DNA of 64,000 bases from Neomoorella sulfitireducens (GTDB taxonomy: Bacteria > Bacillota > DSM-521 > Neomoorellales > Neomoorellaceae), in contig NZ_JANRHG010000011.1 in the NCBI RefSeq assembly GCF_024733845.1, positions 1 to 64,000 on the forward strand, read 5' to 3'. Each line of letters starts with the position of its first letter. Within the stretch, counting starts at the first letter, position 1. Both the position numbers and the translations under genes were made by a program. A model generated the notes under the pieces. It was given only the letters and a program-made list of their open reading frames with translations, did not search any database and was not told the DNA's origin. This document shows positions 33,874 through 42,197 of the stretch, piece by piece.

Positions 33874-35195
33874 GTATTTTAATCAAGAACGGCACCCTGG
33901 TTACTATGAATCCCCGGAGGGAAGTTTTCCAGGGAGATATCTATATTGAAGGCGACCGCATCGCCGCCATCGGCAATACTCCGGCCACCGCCTGCCGGGT
34001 TATCGACGCCGCGGGCCAGCTGGTCATCCCCGGTCTAATCCAGCCCCATATCCACCTCTGCCAGTCCCTTTTTCGCGGTCGCGCCGACGATATGGAACTC
34101 CTGGACTGGCTGCGCCTGCGCATCTGGCCCCTAGAGGGCGCCCACGATGCCGATTCCCTTTATTATTCTGCCCTTCTGGGTATCGGCGAACTTTTTTTAA
34201 GCGGCACCACGACAATCGTTGACATGGAGACCGTCCATCATACCGGGGCGGCCATTGAAGCTATTGCCGCAAGCGGCATCCGGGCCCTTACCGGCAAGGT
34301 AATGATGGACTTTGGCGAGGACGTCCCGGACAGCCTTAAAGAAACAACGGCGGCTTCCCTTAAAGAAAGCGTCGAACTGCTGGAGAAATGGCACGGCTAC
34401 GATAACGGCCGCATCCAGTACTCCTTTGCGCCCCGCTTTGTAGTCTCCTGCACCGAAGACTTATTATTAGAAGTCCGGGATCTCGCCCGCCATTACGGCG
34501 TTAAAATCCACACCCACGCTTCCGAAAACCGGGGGGAATGCGCCCTGGTGGAAAAACTCCACAAGCGGCGCAACGTCCTTTACCTGGATGATATCGGCCT
34601 CACCGGCCCCGGCCTCATCCTGGTCCACTGTATCTGGCTAAGTGAAGAGGAGAAGGATATCCTGGCGCGCACCGGGACGAAAGTGGTTCACTGCCCTTCG
34701 TCCAATTTAAAAATGGCTTCCGGTATCTGCCCGGTGCCGGATCTTTTGAGGCGGGGGACGGTAGTGTCCTTGGCCGCCGACGGCGCCCCCTGCAATAACA
34801 ACCTGGACGCCTTTATGGAAATGCGACTGGCGGCCTTAATCCAGAAACCCCTCCACGGACCTACCGCCATGCCGGCACCTCTGGTCTTTGAAATGGCCAC
34901 CCTAGGCGGGGCCCGGGCCGTAGGCATGGAAAAGGAAATTGGTAGCCTGGAGGTGGGGAAGAAGGCCGACCTGGCCCTGGTTTCCCTGGAGGGCCTCCAT
35001 ACCCAGCCGGCGGACGGCATCGACATCTACACCCAGCTGGTCTACCAGGCCAGGGGTACGGATGTTACTTTGACCATGGTCGACGGTAGAATTGTCATGG
35101 AGAATAGGCAATTGCAAACCATTGATGCCAACGAAGTCCGGAAAAAGGCCAGTGAAGCCGTCCGGCGCGTCGCCCGCAGGGCCGGGCTGGCATAG
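33870..35195 (+). CDS. Amidohydrolase, purine deaminase-like (guanine or adenosine-type deaminase)
   Basis: 441 residues. Metal-dependent amidohydrolase fold: GLIQPHIHLCQ, THASEN, HCIWLSEEE, HCPSSNLKMASG and LAADGAPCNNNLD, closest to the MTA/SAH/5'-deoxyadenosine deaminase and N-ethylammeline hydrolase group. Coupled to the preceding gene by 4-base overlap (ATGA). Its place behind a guanine riboswitch and a xanthine-dehydrogenase-like subunit makes guanine deaminase (guanine to xanthine) an attractive guess, but the motifs alone do not decide between guanine and adenosine-derived substrates. Confidence 0.75.
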   Translation: MSILIKNGTLVTMNPRREVFQGDIYIEGDRIAAIGNTPATACRVIDAAGQLVIPGLIQPHIHLCQSLFRGRADDMELLDWLRLRIWPLEGAHDADSLYYSALLGIGELFLSGTTTIVDMETVHHTGAAIEAIAASGIRALTGKVMMDFGEDVPDSLKETTAASLKESVELLEKWHGYDNGRIQYSFAPRFVVSCTEDLLLEVRDLARHYGVKIHTHASENRGECALVEKLHKRRNVLYLDDIGLTGPGLILVHCIWLSEEEKDILARTGTKVVHCPSSNLKMASGICPVPDLLRRGTVVSLAADGAPCNNNLDAFMEMRLAALIQKPLHGPTAMPAPLVFEMATLGGARAVGMEKEIGSLEVGKKADLALVSLEGLHTQPADGIDIYTQLVYQARGTDVTLTMVDGRIVMENRQLQTIDANEVRKKASEAVRRVARRAGLA

Positions 35196-35222
35196 CATGC
35201 CGTAAAGAGCATCAAAAACCCA

Positions 35223-35251
35223 TGGACATAACCTGCGGGTTATGCTAAAAT
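35223..35251 (+). promoter_or_regulatory. Promoter of the cbi operon
   Basis: TGGACA (35223-35228), 17-bp spacer, TAAAAT (35246-35251), just before the cobalamin aptamer. Confidence 0.65.
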
Positions 35252-35261
35252 AATCCTAAAA

Positions 35262-35412
35262 TGAATATGTTCCAGGCAAATCCGGGAAGTCAGTGCAAAG
35301 CTGACACGGTCCCGCCACTGTAAGGAGGAGCGAGGCACCATCATGCCACTGGGTAACACCTGGGAAGGCGGTGCGATAGCTATGATCCCGAGTCAGGATA
35401 CCGGTTGCCGGG
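35262..35412 (+). ncRNA. Cobalamin riboswitch
   Basis: A cobalamin (B12) aptamer: AAATCCGGGAAG start, AGTCAG...CTGACACGGTCCCGCCACTG with the B12-box core GCCACTG at about 35325, and the 3' conserved GAGTCAGGATACC; GGCAA/TTGCC close the element. It controls the downstream corrin and cobalt-uptake genes. End points are approximate. Confidence 0.92.
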
Positions 35413-35469
35413 GAAACCTTTACCCCTACGATGGATAGGGGGTGGTTGGCCAGAATTATGGCAAGCATA

Positions 35470-35499
35470 CCCTCTGCTGATGTAGGAGCAGGGGGTTTT
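35470..35499 (+). terminator. Terminator of the cobalamin riboswitch
   Basis: CCCTCTGCT (35470-35478) pairs with AGCAGGGGG (35487-35495), one G-T pair, followed by TTTT. The probable off-state expression platform. Confidence 0.8.
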
Positions 35500-35514
35500 A
35501 AATTGCATAGCGAT

Positions 35515-35744
35515 GGGTGCGCGGTCTCGAGAAGACCGGGCTTAAATTTCGCCGCCGGCAGGGGAGAGGTTGGGCAAAACGCCGCCTGGAAACGGTAACT
35601 TGCCGCAACCGATGATGCCCGGCCAACAGGCCAGCCTGTCTTGAGCCCACCAGGGTCAAAACCCCGGGGAGGTGGTTTACTTAGGCATGCCTGTTTTAGC
35701 GGCACCACCGGCGTCCCCGGCAAAACAGCCGGGGATTTAAATTT
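35515..35744 (+). ncRNA. Second structured leader element, unassigned
   Basis: About 230 bases between the riboswitch terminator and cbiJ hold nested inverted repeats: GGTCT/AGACC (35523-35537), GGTTGGGCAA/TTGCCGCAACC (35568-35610, one bulge), GGTGGT/ACCACC (35671-35709, with AGGCATGCCT inside), and CCCCGGC/GCCGGGG (35715-35734) followed by ATTTAAATTT. I do not recognise a known aptamer. It could be a further regulatory RNA or an alternative attenuator. Confidence 0.5.
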
Positions 35745-35765
35745 CTATGGGGAGGATACTGCCTT

Positions 35766-36539
35766 TTGATTTTAGTAGTGGGGAGTACCGGCGAGGGAAG
35801 GCAGTTAATACGTAACCTGCGGCAGGAAGGCTACGAGGTTGCCACCTGGACCGACAGCGCCTACGGCAAACAGCTGGCCCGGCAGGATGGGGCGACGTTA
35901 ATTTTAACAGCTCCTTTAACGGAAGGTAATTTAGCCTCCCTGGAAGGTGGCCGGCAGCTGGAAGCAGTGATAGACGCTACCCTTCCCTATCCCAGCCAGC
36001 TTTCCCGGATCCTGGAGGCCTGGTGCCGGCAAAAATCTTTACTTTACCTGCGTTTTTTACGGCCAGAAACAAAATTGCCCCACGACCGCCTTATTTCCCA
36101 GGTGGCAACCTGGGAAGAAGCCGCCCGGGCTGCCGCCAGGCTTGGAGAGACAATCTTTTTAACTACAGGTACTAACAACCTGGAAGTATTTATTAACAAC
36201 CCCCTGCTTAAAGGTAAACGTATCGTGGTAAGGGTGTTGCCTGAACACCGGGTAATTAAAAAGTGCCAGGATCTGGGCTTGACGCCCCGCGACATCATCG
36301 CCATGCAGGGGCCTTTTTCCAAAGAAATGAACAAGATCATGTTTAAGACCTATAAGGCCGGTGTTATCGTCACCCGGGATGCCGGCCCGGCCGGCGGTAC
36401 TGAAGCCAAAATTGCCGCCGCCCTGGCCCTGAGGATTCCGGTAGTGTTAATTAAGCGGCCTTCTATCCAGTACCTTCATCCTGTTGACACAGTTGAGGAA
36501 GCTATTGCCCTGCTAAAAAAGATGTTACCCAAAAAATAG
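35766..36539 (+). CDS. cbiJ: Precorrin-6A reductase (CobK/CbiJ)
   Basis: 257 residues. N-terminal nucleotide fold ILVVGSTGEGRQLIRNL, then DATLPYPSQ, FLTTGTNNLEVF and TRDAGPAGGTEAKI, the features of CobK/CbiJ. It reduces a precorrin-6A (cobalt-precorrin-6A) double bond with NADPH in corrin ring synthesis. TTG start at 35766 with GGGGAGG about ten bases upstream. It is the first gene of a B12-riboswitch-controlled operon with the cobalt transporter; no other cbi ring genes are next to it. Confidence 0.88.
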   Translation: MILVVGSTGEGRQLIRNLRQEGYEVATWTDSAYGKQLARQDGATLILTAPLTEGNLASLEGGRQLEAVIDATLPYPSQLSRILEAWCRQKSLLYLRFLRPETKLPHDRLISQVATWEEAARAAARLGETIFLTTGTNNLEVFINNPLLKGKRIVVRVLPEHRVIKKCQDLGLTPRDIIAMQGPFSKEMNKIMFKTYKAGVIVTRDAGPAGGTEAKIAAALALRIPVVLIKRPSIQYLHPVDTVEEAIALLKKMLPKK

Positions 36540-36560
36540 CATCCTGAGGGGGTACATAGA

Positions 36561-37340
36561 GTGTTTCGTCGTACATCCATAATATTTATATTTTTCCTGC
36601 TGGCCATGGTCATGCTGAACCGGCCGGCATATGCCATGCACATCGCCGAAGGATTCCTTCCTTTTAACTGGGCCGCCGCCTGGTTTATCGTCGTGTTGCC
36701 CTTCTGGTTCTGGGGCCTGCGGTCCATCCGGCAGACTGTTAAAAGCAATCCCGGCCTGAAAATGCTTCTAGGCCTGGCCGGTGCCTATGCCTTTGTCCTT
36801 TCGGCCCTGAAGATTCCTTCAGTAACCGGCAGCTGTTCCCATCCCACTGGGGTGGGCCTGGGGGCCATCCTCTTTGGCCCGGCAGCCATGAGTATCCTGG
36901 GTGGTATCGTCCTCCTTTTCCAGGCCCTCCTGCTGGCCCATGGGGGCTTGAGCACCCTGGGAGCCAATACCTTTTCCATGGCCGTGGTGGGTCCTTTTGT
37001 GGCCTACAGCCTTTACCGCCTGGTACGGAGGCTCAATGGCTCAATGCCCGTAGCCGTTTTCCTGGCCGCCACCCTGGGTGACCTGATGACCTATGTCACC
37101 ACTTCCCTGCAGTTGGCCCTGGCCTTTCCGGCCCAACCCGGAGGGGTACTGGCTTCCATGCTAAAATTTATAGGCATTTTTGCCGTTACCCAGCTACCCC
37201 TGGCCGTCAGCGAAGGTATCTTAACGGTCATCGTTTTTAACTTGCTGGCCGCTTACAATAAAAACGAACTGCAGGAACTGTCGATTTTAGACAACAAATC
37301 CCTGGCGATGGGCGACCGTAAACTGGAGGTGTGCAAATAG
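36561..37340 (+). CDS. cbiM: Cobalt ECF transporter, substrate-binding membrane subunit CbiM
   Basis: 259 residues. A signal peptide ending AYA leaves a mature N-terminus MHIAEGFLP, whose first residues (Met-His) form the metal site in this family. Further marks: [17 protein letters not shown] (core SCSHPTG) and [13 protein letters not shown]. It is the S component for Co2+ (or Ni2+) uptake; cobalt is favoured by the riboswitch and cbiJ. GTG start at 36561. Overlaps cbiN by one base. Confidence 0.93.
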   Translation: MFRRTSIIFIFFLLAMVMLNRPAYAMHIAEGFLPFNWAAAWFIVVLPFWFWGLRSIRQTVKSNPGLKMLLGLAGAYAFVLSALKIPSVTGSCSHPTGVGLGAILFGPAAMSILGGIVLLFQALLLAHGGLSTLGANTFSMAVVGPFVAYSLYRLVRRLNGSMPVAVFLAATLGDLMTYVTTSLQLALAFPAQPGGVLASMLKFIGIFAVTQLPLAVSEGILTVIVFNLLAAYNKNELQELSILDNKSLAMGDRKLEVCK

Positions 37341-37627
37341 TGAGCAACGCCCAGAAAAATCTTTTCTTGCTCCTTATCGTTATGCTCCTGGCAGCAGCAC
37401 CCCTTTTCATGCACCGCAGCGGGGAGTTTGCCGGTGCTGACGATCAAGCGGAAGAGGCCATTAGCCAGATCCGGCCCGATTATGAACCCTGGTTTAAACC
37501 TGTCTGGGAACCCCCTAGCGGGGAAGTAGAATCCTTTCTTTTTGCCGCCCAGGCCGCCATTGGCAGCGGTATTGTCTGCTATTACCTGGGTTACAGCAAA
37601 GGTAAGAAACAGCAGGAGCAAAAGTAA
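37340..37627 (+). CDS. cbiN: Cobalt transporter accessory protein CbiN
   Basis: 95 residues with an N-terminal and a C-terminal membrane helix and an outside loop (GADDQAEEAISQIRPDYEPWF, core YEPWFKP) typical of CbiN. It assists CbiM in metal loading. GTG 37340 is preferred over GTG 37331 because GGAGGT ends nine bases before it. Its TAA is followed directly by the cbiQ ATG. Confidence 0.9.
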   Translation: MSNAQKNLFLLLIVMLLAAAPLFMHRSGEFAGADDQAEEAISQIRPDYEPWFKPVWEPPSGEVESFLFAAQAAIGSGIVCYYLGYSKGKKQQEQK

Positions 37628-38395
37628 ATGTTCAGGCTTGACCAGTATGCCTACAACAACCGGCTGCAAAAGGTCCACCCGGGCGAAAAAGTAGCCTTCG
37701 CCCTGGTAACCCTGCTGATCGTCCTGGCGGCACCACGGCCGTTAATTGCGGCCCTTGTCATTGTCATGATGGCCGGGGCCGCCACAGTAATCGCCGGTAT
37801 CCCGTTCAGGTTCTACCTGAAGCTAATGCTGGTGCCCTTTTCCTTTTTGGCGGCCAGCGCAACCATGATCGCCCTCACCATTTCCCACCAGCCCCAGGCC
37901 GGCCTCAGGGGCGTTACCATCTGGGGCTGGACACTGGGGGTTACCCCCGAAGGTCTGTATCTCGCCGCCAGGGTTTTGCTTAAATCCCTGGGGGCCACCG
38001 CCTGTCTTTATTTTCTGTCCCTAACGACCCCTGTGGTGGATATCCTGGCCGTCCTCAGGCGAGCCCGTGTCCCGGCCTTGCTGCTGGATTTAATTACCCT
38101 GACCTACCGCTTTATTTTTGTGTTGCTGGCGACCGTCAACGACACTTATACCGCCCAGGTTTCCCGCCTGGGCTATGCTTCCCTGTGCAGTTCCTACCGT
38201 TCCCTGGGACAGCTTGCAGCCAGCCTTTTTATCAAGACCTACCGCCGTTCCCAGGAATTATTTACTGCCCTGACGGCCCGGGGCTACCAGGAAGAGCTAG
38301 TTGTCCTGGAAACTGTTTATCCTTTCTCGTGGACCTTTTTGTGTCTGGGCGCTCTTTTTGACCTATTCCTCTTTTTTTTAATGCTGCTAACATGA
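37628..38395 (+). CDS. cbiQ: Cobalt ECF transporter transmembrane subunit CbiQ
   Basis: 255 residues with about six membrane helices. YAYNNRLQKVHPGEK at the N-terminus is family-typical, and the two coupling-helix motifs of ECF T components are present as ARVPALLLDLITL (A-R-x-P) and ALTARGY (A-R-G). It connects CbiM with the ATPase CbiO. Confidence 0.93.
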   Translation: MFRLDQYAYNNRLQKVHPGEKVAFALVTLLIVLAAPRPLIAALVIVMMAGAATVIAGIPFRFYLKLMLVPFSFLAASATMIALTISHQPQAGLRGVTIWGWTLGVTPEGLYLAARVLLKSLGATACLYFLSLTTPVVDILAVLRRARVPALLLDLITLTYRFIFVLLATVNDTYTAQVSRLGYASLCSSYRSLGQLAASLFIKTYRRSQELFTALTARGYQEELVVLETVYPFSWTFLCLGALFDLFLFFLMLLT

Positions 38396-38441
38396 AAACG
38401 GTCAGTCCTTTTATCAATTCCGGCTAGCGGAGGTGGACCCC

Positions 38442-39296
38442 ATGGCCCCCCTTTTAGAAGCAGTGAAGCTTAGTTTTACTTATCCTGACGGCACCCGGGC
38501 CCTGCAAAATGTCACCTTGAGCATTCCCCCTGGGAAGAAAATAGCCGTCCTGGGTCCCAATGGCGCCGGCAAATCCACCCTTTTCCTTCACTTTAACGGT
38601 ATCTTGAGGCCCCAGGAGGGATGTATCTACTTTGCCGGAAACCGGATCGATTACAGTCATAAGGCGCTGATAAATTTACGCCGGCAGGTTGGTATCGTCT
38701 TCCAGGACCCGGACAGCATGCTTTTTTCGGCCAGCGTGCGCCAGGAAATCTCCTTCGGGCCATTAAACCTGGGCCTGGCCAGGGACGAGGTGGCGCAGAG
38801 GGTTGAAGCCGCCCTGGTGGCAACGGGCATCGCCGACCTCCGGGACAAGCCGACCCATTTCCTCAGTTATGGCCAGAAAAAGCGAGTGGCCATTGCCAGC
38901 GTCCTGGCCATGGAGCCCAGGGTTATCATCTTTGATGAACCGACGGCATACCTTGATCCCCGCTCAACCCGGGAGGTTATGGCCTTGCTGGCAGATATCA
39001 GTCGCCAGGGAAAGACGATTATTTTATCTACCCATGATGTAGATATAGCCTATACGTGGGCGGACTATATTTACATAATGGCCCGCGGCCGGGTGATCGG
39101 CGCCGGGACGCCGGCGGAGATCTTTTGTGATGCCGCCCTCCTGGAAACTGCCGATCTGGCCCGGCCGTGGTTGCTGGAAGTTTATGAGGATCTAAAAAAT
39201 AAAGGCTGGCTGCCGGCAACGGCGCCAGTGCCCCAAAAAAAAGAAGAGCTGTTGGGCTTAATTCCTTATCGTTCCAGATCCATTCTGGCCATTTGA
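38442..39296 (+). CDS. cbiO: Cobalt ECF transporter ATP-binding subunit CbiO
   Basis: About 284 residues. Walker A GPNGAGKST, Q-loop VFQDPDSM, an ABC signature in the variant LSYGQKKRVAIA, Walker B VIIFDEPTAYLD and switch histidine STHDVD. ATG 38442 is chosen over GTG 38433 because AGCGGAGG lies eight bases before it. Its 3' end overlaps the convergent small membrane protein by 31 bases. Confidence 0.93.
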   Translation: MAPLLEAVKLSFTYPDGTRALQNVTLSIPPGKKIAVLGPNGAGKSTLFLHFNGILRPQEGCIYFAGNRIDYSHKALINLRRQVGIVFQDPDSMLFSASVRQEISFGPLNLGLARDEVAQRVEAALVATGIADLRDKPTHFLSYGQKKRVAIASVLAMEPRVIIFDEPTAYLDPRSTREVMALLADISRQGKTIILSTHDVDIAYTWADYIYIMARGRVIGAGTPAEIFCDAALLETADLARPWLLEVYEDLKNKGWLPATAPVPQKKEELLGLIPYRSRSILAI

Positions 39297-39748
39297 GCCG
39301 GTTCCCGGCCTTCTTTTTCACCCGGTGACATTTCAACTTTTTTCGCCAGCAGGAACTGTAAGGTTCCCATCCGATTGCGCAGGCGAATATTTTTCTTGAA
39401 TTCAAGAAGGATTTCCAAAATCTCATGGAGGAAAGGCCCGCCAAAGGTAGACATAAGGCCTACGGCTACCATATTAATGAATAAATAAAGTCCGGGATAA
39501 GCAGCCTTCAGGCCGTTAAAAGCATTCAGCCCCAAAAGGGCAAAAACATCAATCGAGGCCATGCCGGCCAGGAGGGCGGCGATAACGGCGTTAATAATAA
39601 TTACCCATAGCTCCCGTCTTTTTTCTTCCCGAGGATCTTCCCGCGGTTCCCCCAGCCAGGGCCAGCGGGCCTTAATCTGATCGGCAATTCCTGTAGCTGC
39701 GGCAAAGACCGCCCCCATAATGGTGAGAAAACGGCTGAGATCTTCCAA
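39266..39748 (-). CDS. Small two-helix membrane protein, unknown function
   Basis: 160 residues, family not recognised. An N-terminal hydrophobic segment (FLTIMGAVFAAATGI), a charged loop (EPREDPREEKRR), two membrane helices (about 50-75 and 85-110), then a basic helix and a polar tail. No catalytic motif. TTG start with a perfect SD (AAGGAGGTGA) seven bases upstream supports that it is real. Located antisense to the end of cbiO and divergent from plsY. Confidence 0.6.
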   Translation of the reverse strand: MEDLSRFLTIMGAVFAAATGIADQIKARWPWLGEPREDPREEKRRELWVIIINAVIAALLAGMASIDVFALLGLNAFNGLKAAYPGLYLFINMVAVGLMSTFGGPFLHEILEILLEFKKNIRLRNRMGTLQFLLAKKVEMSPGEKEGREPAQMARMDLER

Positions 39749-39834
39749 TTATTTCACCTCCTTCAGCCCGGCCGTTTATCATATCCTATGCATGATGCCT
39801 GCCGGATGCTAAAGGAGGAGAGAGGGGATAAGAT

Positions 39835-40401
39835 TTGTTATCCTTGTTGAAAGCTTTGGCAGGTATTATCCTATCCTACCTGGCCGGCTCCCTGACCGGC
39901 GGGCATATAGCCGGCCGTCTCTGGCACCGGGTGGACGTAAGACAGGTAGGAAGCGGTAACGCCGGTACCATGAACGTCCTCCGCAACTTAAGCGTGAGGG
40001 CCGGTATAATGACCTTCCTCTGGGATGCGGCTAAAGGTTACCTACTGGCGGTCCTGGGGTGGAAGTTGGGCGGGATAGAACTTGCCGTCCTGATGTCCCT
40101 GGCTGCAGTGGCCGGGCACAACTGGCCCCTTTACTGGCATTTTCAAGGTGGGAAAGGCCTGGCCACCAGCCTGGGTGCAGCCATGGCCATTTATCCTCCT
40201 GTAGTCCCTCCGGCGGCGATTACCCTTGGCCTGCTTTTTTTCCTAACCCGCAACAGCGACCTAGCAACCGTCCTGGTCTTCAGCGGCCTGCCTTTTTATT
40301 TCTGGCTGCGTGAAGGAGTGGGCTGGTATTTAGTCCTGGGCCTGGGCCTGGCGGTGATCGCCTGGCTGCGCCACCTGCCTTTATTAGCAAGATCTACATG
40401 A
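39835..40401 (+). CDS. plsY: Acyl-phosphate:glycerol-3-phosphate acyltransferase
   Basis: 188 residues with about five to six membrane helices. Family motifs: LAGSLTGGHIAGRLWHR, GSGNAGTMNVLRN, and AVAGHNWPLYWHFQGGKGLAT (cores GHNWP and GGKGLAT). It makes lysophosphatidic acid from acyl phosphate. Usual PlsY starts with a G-S-x-P motif; here the equivalent reads GSLTGG, a small departure. TTG start at 39835. Confidence 0.88.
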   Translation: MLSLLKALAGIILSYLAGSLTGGHIAGRLWHRVDVRQVGSGNAGTMNVLRNLSVRAGIMTFLWDAAKGYLLAVLGWKLGGIELAVLMSLAAVAGHNWPLYWHFQGGKGLATSLGAAMAIYPPVVPPAAITLGLLFFLTRNSDLATVLVFSGLPFYFWLREGVGWYLVLGLGLAVIAWLRHLPLLARST

Positions 40402-40409
40402 AATCCTGT

Positions 40410-40691
40410 TTATATTGTCTCCCGGATCCGGAAGGAGGTCTCACCTTGAGGTTTTTCATACTGGACCTCAAGTTCCTGAACATCGGCCATGGCCGGTCCC
40501 CGGCGGCAAAAGTCCAGGAACTCTTTAACCTTTTCGGGCGGACCTTCAACTACCCCTTCAACGCTGCCGTTATAGCGATTGCGCACCCACCCGTTAAGCT
40601 GCAAATCAAACGCCTGCCGCAGGATAAAATAGCGAAAACCCACTCCCTGGACAAAACCCGTCACCCGGAAATGTGCACGGACAAGGGACAA
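40410..40691 (-). CDS. acyP: Acylphosphatase
   Basis: 93 residues, standard length. The active-site loop VTGFVQGVGFRYF holds the arginine, and GWVRNRYNGSVEGVVEGP holds the catalytic asparagine. Hydrolyses acyl phosphates such as acetyl phosphate or 1,3-bisphosphoglycerate. TTG start with AAGGGGGG about seven bases upstream. It ends 8 bases from the convergent plsY; a role beside an acyl-phosphate-using enzyme is suggestive only. Confidence 0.92.
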   Translation of the reverse strand: MSLVRAHFRVTGFVQGVGFRYFILRQAFDLQLNGWVRNRYNGSVEGVVEGPPEKVKEFLDFCRRGPAMADVQELEVQYEKPQGETSFRIRETI

Positions 40692-40757
40692 AGTAATCCC
40701 CCCTTGTAAAATCTTAGGAAAAAGATAGCATAAGACCTGGAAAAGGACAAGCGATTC

Positions 40758-41972
40758 TCAGGGAAGAAGAGTATCGATAAAAACTATTTCCGGCCTGGCC
40801 AGTACCTTTAAATCCTCCAGGGGGTTACCCCGGACGGCAATCAGGCAGGGCCGGTAGCCGGGTTTTACCATACCCAGTTCTCCATCCAGTCCCAGGGCAG
40901 CTGCCGCGATAACCGTAGCCGCTCGTAAGATAGCAGCCGCCGGGACGCCGGCCTGGTGCCAGTACAATAGTTCGTCGAGATAAGATGCGCCGTGATAGAC
41001 CCCGGGAGCGCCGGCATCGGTACCTACGACCAGCTTCACCCCGAGCCGGTAAGCCCGGGCAATCATTTCCTGCTGGGCTTCCCGGGTCCGCTCAATGATT
41101 TCCTTTTCCCTCTCCAGGTAGAACCTTTTCACGGTGTCAGAAAGACGGTTTGCTATTGCGGCGACAGTCGGTACCCAGTATGTCCCCCTGGCCGCCATGG
41201 TTTCCAGCTGGGCCGTTGTAAGAAAATAGCCGTGTTCAATACTGTCCACCCCGGCGGCCAGGGCCAGGTCCACACCGGGGGCCGAGTTGACATGGGCCAT
41301 TACCGGCCTCCCGGAAGTATGGGCCGCCTCTACGGCGGTAGCCAGTTCGGCAGCGTCGAATTCCAGGCTGCCTACCTCACCGTAACGTTGGAAGGTAACT
41401 AACCCGGACAATACAATTTTCACCTGGTCGACATTAAGGTTTACAAGGCCGGCAATCAACTCCCTGATGGAGGCAGGGCCGGTGGTGCCGGGACCAAGGA
41501 AAGAGCCGTATTTCCCTTTTTTCGTAACGGCCATCCCGGTGGCTACTACCCGTGGACCGGGATATTGACCTGCCCGCACCCATTCCCGCGCCTGGAGGTT
41601 GAGCCCCTCCCGGTCACCACCGTCCCTGATTGCTACCAGGCCACTCTCTAAGGAGGCCCGCAGGGCCCGGGCCATGGCCGCTTCCCGGGCCGGGGGGTCC
41701 TGCCAACGGGCCAGGGAGGCCTGAAAATCGATGCCGTCCAGGGCCAGGTGGACGTGGGCATCGATTAATCCGGGTAAAACCGTCAGTCCGGAAAGGTTGA
41801 ACTGCCGGACATTTTTTTCTGTAAAGGCCATTTCCTGGAACCGTACGGCGGCGATGCGTCCCCGGCGAATGCTAATGATTACCTGATGGCGGCATTCCTC
41901 ATCCTGGCCGTCCCACAGGCTGTCTGCCAGGAGATCAAGGCCTGTTTCCGGGGTAATGTAGACAAGCTTCAT
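40758..41972 (-). CDS. Amidohydrolase (imidazolonepropionase-like peptidase/hydrolase)
   Basis: About 404 residues. Metal-dependent amidohydrolase: GLIDAHVHLALDG (first two histidines), a lysine-bearing VDQVKIVLSG strand, VMAHVNS, IEHGYF and VVGTDAGAPG. It resembles the Xaa-Pro-dipeptidase/imidazolonepropionase-related group; the substrate is not known. ATG 41972 is chosen since AGGGGGAAGG lies before it; the frame is open to 41990. Stands alone. Confidence 0.8.
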   Translation of the reverse strand: MKLVYITPETGLDLLADSLWDGQDEECRHQVIISIRRGRIAAVRFQEMAFTEKNVRQFNLSGLTVLPGLIDAHVHLALDGIDFQASLARWQDPPAREAAMARALRASLESGLVAIRDGGDREGLNLQAREWVRAGQYPGPRVVATGMAVTKKGKYGSFLGPGTTGPASIRELIAGLVNLNVDQVKIVLSGLVTFQRYGEVGSLEFDAAELATAVEAAHTSGRPVMAHVNSAPGVDLALAAGVDSIEHGYFLTTAQLETMAARGTYWVPTVAAIANRLSDTVKRFYLEREKEIIERTREAQQEMIARAYRLGVKLVVGTDAGAPGVYHGASYLDELLYWHQAGVPAAAILRAATVIAAAALGLDGELGMVKPGYRPCLIAVRGNPLEDLKVLARPEIVFIDTLLP

Positions 41973-42197
41973 AGCCTTCCCCCTAAACATAAATATCCTA
42001 CACCCATAAAAGGGTAGGAGGCAAGGCCGTATTGAAAAACATGTGCCGGATGGATAAATTACCTCTCAAATATTTCGACATAAAGTGCCGGCAGGAATCT
42101 TGTCTTTAGCGACGAATATAACTTTGTTATGGTAAAGTGATAGAGTGTTAGAGAAAAACATTAACCTGAGAAAAAGAACATCTGCAGGAGGAACAGG

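Noticed and set aside
35256-35723. 155-codon minus-strand frame across the cbi leader
   Set aside because: It covers the cobalamin riboswitch and terminator; a structured RNA on the other strand explains the sequence.
40398-40709. Plus-strand frame opposite the acylphosphatase
   Set aside because: The minus-strand product is an unmistakable acylphosphatase with a good SD; the plus frame has no family features.
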